A stretch of DNA of 15,413 nucleotides from Chrysochromulina tobinii (taxonomy: Eukaryota; Haptophyta; Prymnesiales; Chrysochromulinaceae), in NCBI GenBank assembly GCA_001275005.1, contig JWZX01001099.1, forward strand, positions 1 through 15,413, given 5' to 3'. The notes under the pieces are model-generated. The model did not search any database. It had not been told where the DNA came from and worked only from the letters and a program-made list of their open reading frames with translations. Position numbers and translations under genes: made by a program. Shown here in pieces: positions 1 to 7,267 of this stretch (position 1 is the stretch's first letter; every line of letters starts with the position of its first letter).

Positions 1-60
1 ATCGTAAAGAAGGATACATATCCCTAGGTAAGATACATTTTCTTTGATGGCCAAAGTGAC

Positions 61-160
61 AGATACAAATGTATCTTGTTGTATCTTGATGTATCTTGAT
101 GTATCTTGATGAATACATGCAAGATACATGCAGGATACATGCAGGATACATCAGGATACG
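61..160. repeat. GATACA/GTATCT minisatellite in opposed orientations
   Basis: About four copies of the 10-bp unit gtatcttgat (71-110) are followed at once by about four copies of an 11-bp unit of the type aggatacatgc (about 121-160). The second block carries the reverse complement of the same core word (gatac versus gtatc). The array is therefore head-to-head and can fold into a hairpin. More isolated copies of gataca occur at ~13, ~31 and ~251. Confidence 0.85.
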
Positions 161-162
161 TA

Positions 163-205
163 TTGTATAGGAAACCCCCCCCAATTTGTATAGGAAACCC
201 CCCGT
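163..205 (+). repeat. Direct repeat, two copies ending in C-runs
   Basis: The motif ttgtataggaaacccccc appears twice, about 23 bp apart, each copy ending in a run of C. It directly follows the GATACA minisatellite. No function is inferred. Confidence 0.8.
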
Positions 206-250
206 CACCCACCCGTCAACAGGCGACCACAAAGTTAGTAAACATTCGCA

Positions 251-283
251 GATACAAGTACATAAGACTGTCGTACTTGTATC
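251..283. repeat. Perfect 11-bp inverted repeat
   Basis: The arms gatacaagtac (251-261) and gtacttgtatc (273-283) are perfect reverse complements around an 11-nt spacer. The arms contain the same gatac core as the minisatellite to the left. Confidence 0.85.
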
Positions 284-733
284 AGAGAGATATTGATTGG
301 TCAAGGACGGTTGAAGGGGGGCCACTTGTCACAGCATGAACGCACACGGAAATTTGGAGCTCAGATCGCGCACAGATCGCGCAAACAGAATCTCAGATCG
401 CACTTCAAGTCTTCAACACCGAACAGAATGAATCACCTCAAAAAGCTCAATGCATCAACTCAACACGTTCGGAAGCTCCGTCGGTCGGTTTTTGGCTCGA
501 TCTAGTTTTTCGGAAATATGGGCCCAGGGGGCGAGGGCTGGGGACCCGCTTTTCTTTTCGTCTCTCATATACAAAAACTTGCACCCGGACCCGCGGTCCG
601 CGGACGCCACCTACGGACGCCTCCCACGCAGCCGGGCGGGTCGGCGGCGGGCGCAGGCCTGCGGCGCACGCCGCAGCCGGGCCGGCATCGGTGCGAGGCA
701 GCAGCCTCTGTGGGTTACGCACACGCACCAGGC

Positions 734-821
734 GGGGAGGCGACGATGGCGGGGCGCGGCGCGTGGAGACTAGATGGCGGGGCGCGGCGCGTGGAGACAA
801 TCGCGCCATCGTCGCCTCCCC
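734..821. repeat. 18-bp inverted repeat enclosing a tandem duplication
   Basis: The arms ggggaggcgacgatggcg (734-751) and its reverse complement (804-821) flank two direct copies of a 26-bp GC-rich element (745-770 and 773-798, period 28). The left arm overlaps the first tandem copy. The arrangement could fold as a stem with a long loop or be the remains of a small mobile element. No coding function is visible. Confidence 0.75.
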
Positions 822-982
822 CGGTTGTGCTCGGACGCCGTCCCACATTGCCTTGCAATGCGCCGACGCTTCCTTTTGCTACCGTCCCCGTCGGGGCGAC
901 GTTGGAGACGCCGGCGGCGTCGAACCTGCGTGCACCGACGCGCCCAGTGGCGCGCCTCCCCCGTGGGGAACGCAAAGACGCA

Positions 983-1013
983 CTCGACACCGTCGCATGA
1001 CGACGGTGTCGAG
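983..1013. repeat. Perfect 13-bp hairpin
   Basis: The arms ctcgacaccgtcg (983-995) and cgacggtgtcgag (1001-1013) are exact reverse complements around a 5-nt loop, catga. It lies in GC-rich sequence with no recognised gene, and no U-tract follows, so it does not look like a bacterial-type terminator. Its role is unknown. Confidence 0.85.
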
Positions 1014-2086
1014 CACAAGGGGTGGCTTCCATCGCCGCGGCCGCCGCCGCTGCCTCCTCCGTGGGCGTCACGCCGCAGGCCGAGGCACCACATTCGGCGC
1101 CGGTTGCGCCGCGCAACGCGCTGCGTCGGTGCCTTCGCCGCCGCACCTGCACAGCACGCGCGCGCGCTCCGCGCCATCGTGCTGCGCGGGCACGAGCTGG
1201 CCCGATTGAGAGTCCGAGCGCAGCTCCTCCGCAGCGCGCGCGCGTCAAGGCGCGCGGCGAAAGGGGCGGGCAGGTCGATGGCAAATGGAGAGATGGTTGG
1301 TGAGCAGCGCCGTCCGCCGACGCGCCTAGAGCCGGCCGCAGCGGGACGCGGAGGTGCGCGCATCGCGCGGAGCGCAAAAAAAAGACTTTCACTTTCTACA
1401 CAGCCAACGGCAGCACAGCGTTGCCACGCCAGCAACGGGCAGCACAGTCAACGGCTGCAGGGGGAGGACAAGAGTCGGCCTTAGCGTAGCCTCGAGCGTT
1501 TGCAGTCGGCCCTCGCGGACCGGCAGCCGAGTGGGGCGGTGCCAAGACAAAAGGGCACCGTCGCATGTCTCTAACCTCCAGACCCATTTTCTTTTCGGAG
1601 CACGGCGAGACCGTTGCGAGGTGGACGAGAGGACGTGGTGGACCGGTGCGGAGGGACAGGGCTGATGAGTGAGTGATTGACCGGATGGGATTCGATTGCC
1701 TGAGCACAACAGAGAGAAGCCGGGGCCGCACGGGCTGAGAAGAGTATGCGCCATAGCGAGGACGAAGGGGCCACTACTCTCCGGCTGTAGGCAGCCCGCG
1801 CGTCTCCTTTAATGAGCGCGCCGAGGAGACGCCAGTGGAGCCACCCCTTCACATGTCCTATATCTGCTATCGGTTGCTGAAATCTCCGTGCTGCTACCTC
1901 TCTCGGTGGTGCGAAGGCGTGAGTCGATTCCGAGTGTGAGACTGTGTGAGTGGATGCCGCTGAGTGTTGAGCATGCGTTAGACGGTGTGAACGAGGAGGA
2001 GGCAATCTGTGGCGGTCTAATAACAAAGGTAATCCGAAAAAAAGGTAGGACGCAGGACGGACGAATTAAAGGGGGTCCGAGCCAGT

Positions 2087-2122
2087 ACCCTGAAAGGCTG
2101 CTGCGCTCGCCTTTTTCAGGGT
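2087..2122 (+). repeat. Short hairpin upstream of the coiled-coil gene
   Basis: The arms accctgaaa (2087-2095) and tttcagggt (2114-2122) pair perfectly. The right arm includes a pyrimidine tract ending in CAG, cctttttcag, which resembles a 3' splice site. A 5'-leader intron ending at 2119 is therefore possible for the gene starting at 2246. Confidence 0.5.
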
Positions 2123-2245
2123 CCCCAGGATTAAAGTCCCCTGCTTGCTTGCCTGGGCCCATCTTTGGATTTCCGCGCAATTCCGCTCCGTTCTTCATGT
2201 ACACGCGGCAATTCTGTGGCTGAACGCGAGAGCCCGCGCGGACTC

Positions 2246-3010
2246 ATGATCTCGGCCAGCGGCGCTTCGACGCCCGCCGACGGTGGCAACGAGGCGCTCT
2301 ACCAGCTGCGCGCGGCCTTGGACGCTCGAGAGCGGAGGCTCGAGGCATTGCAAAGCATCCTCGATAAAAAATCCGAGGAGGCCGCGGCGGTGCACGCCTC
2401 ATATTCGATGATGTACGACGAGTTGCAAATGTGCGCCTCGCGAATTACGCACCGTCCGTCGTCTGTTCGCCATGCTGCCTGCAGGGCGCGTGTGTGAGTG
2501 CTTGTTGCTCACACCTTCGTTCGCCGATCTCGCAGGCTCAGGGAGCTCGTCGGCAGCCAGCTTGGTATCGCACTTGGGCCGCCGCCGTCGGAGAGTGGCG
2601 AGGCGGGCGCAGGCTCAGCAGACGGGTTGGCAGCCGCACCAGCAGGTGCAGCCCCAGCAGCAGCAGCACCGGCGGCGCCCACACCCCGGAGGCATCCCGT
2701 GCTGTTCGCCGCAGGCCCCGCAGAGAGACCCGATGAGATACCGTCGGCCGCGGCGCCCTCCTCGGCAAGTGAGGCGCTCCTACCGGCGCACGAGCGGCTG
2801 ACCCGAAAGCTGGCAAGCGACCTCGCGAAGGGCCGCGAGACGGTTGCCCAGACGCTCTCAGGCGTGAACGCGTGGAGCCAAGAGGCTCTCGCGAAGCTGC
2901 CGCCCCTACCCGCACTGCCAGCACTGCCCGCACTGCCTGCGCTGGGCCGACAGGAGCCGGATGTAGCGCGACCGGGCAGCATCCCCTGGATGAAGCCCCC
3001 CCTGCCGTGA
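2246..3010 (+). CDS. Small coiled-coil protein with Ala/Pro-rich tail, two exons
   Basis: I do not recognise a family. Exon 1 is 2246-2430 and exon 2 is 2536-3010, joined in phase 2 to give about 219 residues. The ATG at 2246 is the first in this frame; the frame is open somewhat further upstream but has no earlier ATG nearby. Residues ~20-70 (starting near LDARERRLEALQSIL) form heptad-like charged/leucine sequence across the splice junction, predicted to be a coiled coil. Residues ~75-115 are Ala/Pro/Ser low complexity. A second amphipathic segment (LTRKLASDLAKGRETVAQTL) follows. Near the end there is a PALPALPALPAL run from a 9-bp repeat. No signal peptide or membrane segment is seen. The continuous heptad pattern across the junction and frame restoration support the gene model; function is unknown. 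It could be a small golgin-like or tethering protein, but that is a guess. Confidence 0.65.
2431..2535 (+). other. Intron of the coiled-coil gene (105 nt)
   Basis: GT at 2431 (donor gtgcgc) and AG at 2534-2535 (acceptor ctcgcag). Reading through meets an in-frame stop at 2495-2497. Splicing joins AT|G CTC and continues the coiled coil. Unlike the other five introns here, the downstream exon begins GC rather than GT and shows no copy of the intron start. Confidence 0.65.
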
Positions 3011-3175
3011 GCAGGAACCGCGAACTGCGCCAGAGACATGCCTGTGTTGTGTGTAAACGTATCTAGATTTTAGCGTAGATTACGGATAGTGTTGGTATCA
3101 CACGAGCCTGCGGGCCTGTGCTCCATAGGGAGACCCAGTCACTGCTCCACTTTAACAGTCCTGAATGGTGTGAAA

Positions 3176-5513
3176 ATGCTCGCCTTCATCCTCGCCGCGC
3201 TCGCCGCGCTCGCCGTCTTCCAGAACTCTCTGGACGGCGGCTTCGTCATCGACGACGGCTCCGCAATTCGCACCAACGCCGATCTACGTCCCGAGACTCC
3301 CGTCTCGGCGCTCTTCTGGCACGATTTCTGGGGCCGTCCCATCGATGCGGTCACGAGCGTGAAGAGCTACCGCCCGCTGACGGTGCTCACGTTTCGAGCC
3401 AACTTTGCGATGCACGGGCTCGACGTCAAGGGCTACCACATCGTCAACGTTGTGCTGCATGCAGCGTGCACCGTCATTGTTGGTGTGGCTGCTCGGCACA
3501 TTGTACGTGCGGATCGCACCGCCGCCGCAATCGCGGCGTTCGCATTCGCAGTGCATCCGGTGCACTGCGAGGCCGTCGCGAGCATGGTCGGCCGTGCTGA
3601 GCTGCTCTGCTGCCTCTTCTTCTTCGCGAGCCTGCTCTGTCACGAGGAGGCCCGTCGACCGTCGCAGCCGTTGGCAAGAAGCCTCGTCCTCTTTCTCAGC
3701 TCCTGCACGCTCGCCGTGCTCGCGACAGGCTCGAAGGAGACGGGCATCACGGCACTTGCCGTGGCCGTGGCGCTCGACGCGCTCGACGCGCTGCGGCCGG
3801 CGACGCCGTGGCGCTCGCGCGCCAGCTGCCTCGTGCGCAGCGCCGCAGCCGTGTGCCTCACACTCATTCTACTGGTCGGTTCTCAACGGCTGCGAGGCAG
3901 GGATCTGAGCCCGCACTTTTCGTTTGTGGACAATCCGCTGCCCTCGCTGCCCGACATGGCATCGCGCTTGATGAGTGCAGCGCATGTGCACGTGCGCTAT
4001 GCACGCCTTCTCCTCTGGCCCGCCACCCTCTCCGCGGACTACTCGTTCAACTGCGTGCCCGCTGTGAAAGAGCTCCGAGACGGGCGCAACCTCGCGGCGT
4101 TGGCCTTGTATGGGGGGCTCGTCTGGGGCGGGCTAGCGGCGCTCCGGGCGCAGCGTGGCGTCTCGGCCGCGTCGCACGCTGCCCACGACGACGCTGCCCA
4201 CGACGACGCTGCCCACGACGACGCTGCCCACGACGACGCTTCTTCAAAGCCGGCAGCAGAGGACGCCACAGGCGGCGGCAAGCGCAGAGGCGGCGGCGGC
4301 GCTGTCGTGGGCGGCGAGGCCAACGGCAGCAGCAGCGCCCCCGCCGCCGAAGGCGCTGTCGTGGGCGGCGAGGCGCCTGCAGTATCGGTACGCGCCGTCC
4401 TGGGCGAGCCATCGGTACGCGCCGTCCTGGGCGAGCCATCGGTGCGTGTGAGCGTAGGGCGTGCACTGCTCCTGCTCGTGCTCCCGATGCTCCCCGCCAG
4501 CCACCTCTTCATCCCGATCGGCACCCTGGTCGCCGAGCGCCTCTTGTACACCCCGTCAGGAGGCTTCTGTGCACTGGTGGGCCTCGTCGCGAGCGAAGCG
4601 CTGCGTGCGGCGTCTCGGCCTCCTGATCGAGCTCAACACAACGCTTGGAAGGTCGGCGCTCAGTACGGCGCTCCCCGGCTCGCGCTCGCGCTGCTGCTCG
4701 CGCTGCTGCTTGGCGGCGCCGCTGTGCGTACGTGGGAGCGCAACCGCGCCTGGGCGGACTCAGACTCGATCACGCGCGCCACTGCGAGTGCATGCCCGGG
4801 CTCGGCCAAGGCGCAGCTATCCCTGGGCACGATGCACCTGCAGCATGCGGACTACCCGGCGGCGCGCCGTGCCTTCCGCCGCGCCCTCTCCGTCCATCCG
4901 GAGCACTCGGATGCCGTGTACTGGCTCGGTCGGCTTGCCTTCATGCAAGGGCGTCTCGGGCAAGGGGAGCAGCTGTTGCTCGCGTCTCTGGAGCTGAACG
5001 CGGGACATCCCGAGGCGAACTTGTTCGCCGCCCTGTGCGCCGCCCGGCGCGGCGCGGACGGCGCGGCGCTCGGGCTGCTCGAGCGCGCGTACTGGCTCGC
5101 GCCGCATAATGCGGAGATCGTGCGAGATTACGGTGCCATGCTGCTGCGCGTCGGGCAGCCGAAGCGCGCCGTCCCGGTGCTGCGTGACGCTGTCGAGAAG
5201 CTAGGCCAACTTCACTCCCTCGGCACCCCCACGGCGCACAGCCGCGGTGCACTCGCGTCGGCGCAGGTCAAGCTCGCAGCCGCGTGGCTCCTGCATGCAA
5301 GTGCTCACTACAACGCCCCTCTCCCCACAGGTCAAGCTCGCCGCCGCACTGCTCCTGCTCAACGAGCACTCCAGCTGCATCGGCGCCGCGCGGGCCGCTC
5401 GTGCGCTTGAGCCCAGCCTCAACGCGGCCGTCGCGCCCGTCGAGCAGCTCTGCGAACGCGCGCGTAAGGAGGGCATGGACACCTCACAGGTTCACATCGA
5501 TTTGGCGCTGTAG
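3176..5513 (+). CDS. TMTC-like protein O-mannosyltransferase with TPR repeats, two exons
   Basis: Exon 1 is 3176-5266 and exon 2 is 5331-5513, joined in phase 0 to give about 757 residues. TMTC proteins are multi-pass ER GT-C enzymes that O-mannosylate protein substrates, with lumenal TPRs. Seen here: an N-terminal hydrophobic anchor (1-16); then FVIDDGSAI with the Asp pair D26/D27 in the first lumenal loop; KSYRPLTVLTFR; the family signature FAVHPVHCEAVASMVGRAELL near residue 125; a DUF1736-like segment (~250-300, ending near YSFNCVP); several more hydrophobic spans; and about four TPRs (~540-690, e.g. ALSVHPEHSDAVYWLGRLAF). An Ala/Asp/Gly low-complexity insertion (~333-425) interrupts a loop between membrane spans. 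The start at 3176 is chosen because it places the anchor at the N-terminus; an in-frame extension upstream looks like leader. Without splicing, the frame runs into an unrelated Arg-rich tail ending at 5410. Confidence 0.88.
4181..4240 (+). repeat. 15-bp coding tandem repeat, four copies (AHDDA)
   Basis: Four exact copies of gcccacgacgacgct inside the TMTC-like gene encode (AHDDA)4. They keep the frame and lie in a predicted loop outside the conserved blocks. Confidence 0.95.
4384..4437 (+). repeat. 27-bp coding tandem repeat, two copies (SVRAVLGEP)
   Basis: Two exact 27-bp copies, plus a partial third, encode SVRAVLGEP twice within the TMTC-like insertion. A further ~22-bp direct repeat encoding AVVGGEA sits just upstream, near 4300 and 4352. 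All keep frame, so the insertion grew by in-frame tandem duplication. Confidence 0.9.
5267..5330 (+). other. TMTC-like gene intron (64 nt) with exon-copy at its 5' end
   Basis: The donor is gcgcag|gtcaag and the acceptor ccccacag|gtcaag. The length is not a multiple of three, and splicing restores the TPR-tail frame (ASAQ|VKLAAALLLLNE). The intron's first ~30 nt are a near-copy of the start of exon 2: gtcaagctcgc, one mismatch, gccgc, three mismatches, then gctcctgc. Translated, the intron copy reads VKLAAAWLLHA against VKLAAALLLLN in the exon. The rest of the intron is pyrimidine-rich. Confidence 0.88.
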
Positions 5514-5674
5514 TGAGCGCTGTAGGCCGAAGCAGTCAGCGTTCGGTAGTTAGAGCGGCGGCAAGAGCACGTGCACTCGACGGAGGGTCTCTCAGCCACT
5601 CGGGTACAAGCCTCTCGGTACGACAGTGCGATGCGACTAAGGCGACGCGTACCAAACGGTAACCGGCGCCGCCG

Positions 5675-7063
5675 ATGCGAAAAAATTTTGCCAAACTTAG
5701 GCTCGCGTCGGAGCCTAACTCAGGTCTACACGTGATGCCGCCAAGGCGACCTGCGATGTCGCCAGCGCGGCAGCGCATCCCACCGAACGAGCTGTTGAGG
5801 GGTATGATAGAGCGTGAGCGGGAGCCGTGCTACGTAGCCTGTCGGCTGTGGGGCGTGAACGAGATCGACTTCAAGAAGATGCGGGCGAAGATGGTGTTTC
5901 GCGTCCACCTCATCTTTCGGCCGCGCAAGGAGGCCCTGCAATTCCTGCCAGAACAAGGCAGACGCGTAAACTCGGAAGACGATGCGTGGAAAGAGCTCGA
6001 GCGGCTCGAAGCGCTCCCGAACTTGGGCGTCCTCAACGGCAAGCCGTCTTTTACGAGTAAGCTGGAGTTCTTCCGGGTGTCCGACGCCAAAAGCGTCTAC
6101 GACGGCACTGACGAAGTGGAGATCTGGTTCCCGTCTCTGCCATCAAATGATCGCGAGCGCGAGGCAGCCATCGCCGTCCTGACGTACCAGATCGAGGCGT
6201 CGGACGTGCAGCTCAACTTGAAGTTCAAAGGGTTCCCCTTCGACGCGCACGAGTTGAGTGTCAAGCTCTTCCTTCCCAAGAAGCACAAGGACAAGATGTA
6301 CGAGCTCCATTGTGACCCCAACATGCGTGTGAACTCGGAGGGCATCAAAGCCAGGGAGCAAGGCGGCCAAGGCATCCTCGAGCTAAAGCCGGACGTCAAG
6401 GATGGCCTCTTCGAGTGGGATGTCATCCCGGAAAAGACCGAGCTAGTCAGGAATGAGAATGCTACGGGCGATCAGTCGGGTATTACGATGCGCATTGGCA
6501 TCCGTCGCATTCCGCAGCATTACGTGACCAAGTTCCTTTTCCGTCCGGGCGTGATCGCCGCACTCGCGTGCGTGTCGACGTTCATCCCGTCCGTTGAAAT
6601 TGGCGATCGGCTCGCGCTCACGTTCACCATCCTTCTCACGCTTACCGGCATCAACTACACGTCCTCTGACTCGCTGCCCGCGCTGCCCTACTCGACGGCG
6701 CTCGACGAGTATCACGAGGCGTGCCACTACTTAGTGTACGGCGTCATCGCGCACAACATATCCTTCTTCCTCTACGCCTCCCGGCGCTCTAAATTGTGCG
6801 CCGCCGAGCCCACCACCAACACCGCTGCGGGCACCGTCGATCCCACGATGGCGGCGTGTGTCGCAAGCGCGGATGCGCCATGCGCCGCGGCGTCGGAGGC
6901 CGCCGACGTCGCCGCGACCGTTGCCTCGAGGTGGTGCCGCATGTGCGGGTACAATATCGTCGTCGACTACTGGATCCTTCTCGACCTCGACGACTTCGTC
7001 ATGTCTTTCATCTTTGCCTACTGGATCTACTGGAACTTCAGGTGGTTCGCCATCCACAAGTGA
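5675..7063 (+). CDS. Pentameric ligand-gated ion channel homologue (Cys-loop superfamily, without the Cys loop)
   Basis: A single open frame of 462 residues. The family forms homo- or hetero-pentameric channels with an extracellular beta-sandwich ligand domain and four membrane helices. Seen: an N-terminal beta-strand block (CRLWGVNEIDFKKMRAK, ~55-71); the loop motif FPFD at 187-190, where animal receptors have a Cys-bracketed loop but here no bracketing cysteines; a pre-M1 RIPQHYV (near 277); M1 ~283-305; M2 beginning GDRLALTFTILLTLTG (~310-325) with Asp before the Arg; LPALPYSTALDEY linking to M3 (~342-366); an Ala/Thr-rich M3-M4 loop of ~70 residues; and M4 ~436-456 (MSFIFAYWIYWNF) near the C-terminus. 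No signal peptide is evident: the first ~45 residues are basic and Pro/Arg-rich. The start may therefore be later (ATGs at residues 21, 28, 44), or a signal-peptide exon lies upstream. Ligand is unknown; cation selectivity is inferred weakly from the Asp before M2. Confidence 0.85.
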   Translation: MRKNFAKLRLASEPNSGLHVMPPRRPAMSPARQRIPPNELLRGMIEREREPCYVACRLWGVNEIDFKKMRAKMVFRVHLIFRPRKEALQFLPEQGRRVNSEDDAWKELERLEALPNLGVLNGKPSFTSKLEFFRVSDAKSVYDGTDEVEIWFPSLPSNDREREAAIAVLTYQIEASDVQLNLKFKGFPFDAHELSVKLFLPKKHKDKMYELHCDPNMRVNSEGIKAREQGGQGILELKPDVKDGLFEWDVIPEKTELVRNENATGDQSGITMRIGIRRIPQHYVTKFLFRPGVIAALACVSTFIPSVEIGDRLALTFTILLTLTGINYTSSDSLPALPYSTALDEYHEACHYLVYGVIAHNISFFLYASRRSKLCAAEPTTNTAAGTVDPTMAACVASADAPCAAASEAADVAATVASRWCRMCGYNIVVDYWILLDLDDFVMSFIFAYWIYWNFRWFAIHK

Positions 7064-7267
7064 GCAGGATGGGAGGGCATATGTGTGTCGTCTCGTGTGT
7101 GTCATGGTGTGTGCGGATGTGAAGTCTCTCGAGGTCTCGAGGTATGCACCTATGCCCGGTATAATCCGATTGTCGAAAGCCCATGGAGCGACTCGGTGAA
7201 GGACCTCAAGGCGGGTCCACACAGACACTGTATACAGCGGCACTCTTATGAGTCTTATGAGAGCGCG

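Larger units (their letters stand above)
1..2245. other. Left-hand region without a recognisable gene
   Basis: I see no supported coding region here. The first ~340 bases are AT-richer and repeat-laden; from ~500 to ~1500 the DNA is very GC-rich, which opens long overlapping frames on both strands. Their translations are Arg/Ala/Pro/Ser low-complexity with no domain motif, and no frame stands out. A run of A's lies at about 1377-1383, and AT-richer sequence returns at ~2020-2070. The right end probably holds the promoter and 5' leader of the gene starting at 2246. The repeats worth noting are listed separately. Confidence 0.6.

Noticed and set aside
983-1013. Bacterial-type terminator
   Set aside because: No U-tract follows and the surrounding genes are eukaryotic.
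447-1484. Several 100-236-codon frames on both strands
   Set aside because: All are Arg/Ala/Pro/Ser-rich, overlap one another and show no domain; expected from very GC-rich DNA.
1680-1705. tRNA T-arm-like gattcgatt motif
   Set aside because: The bases on either side do not pair as a T-stem and no anticodon or acceptor arms are found.
3808-4626. 272-codon + strand frame and matching minus-strand frames inside the TMTC-like gene
   Set aside because: Shadow frames over the repeat insertion; only the TMTC frame has conserved membrane and TPR motifs.
5264-5513. Frameshift or assembly error breaking the TMTC-like gene
   Set aside because: A GT...AG intron in phase 0 restores a sensible tail and the same structure recurs in another gene, so splicing is the better explanation.
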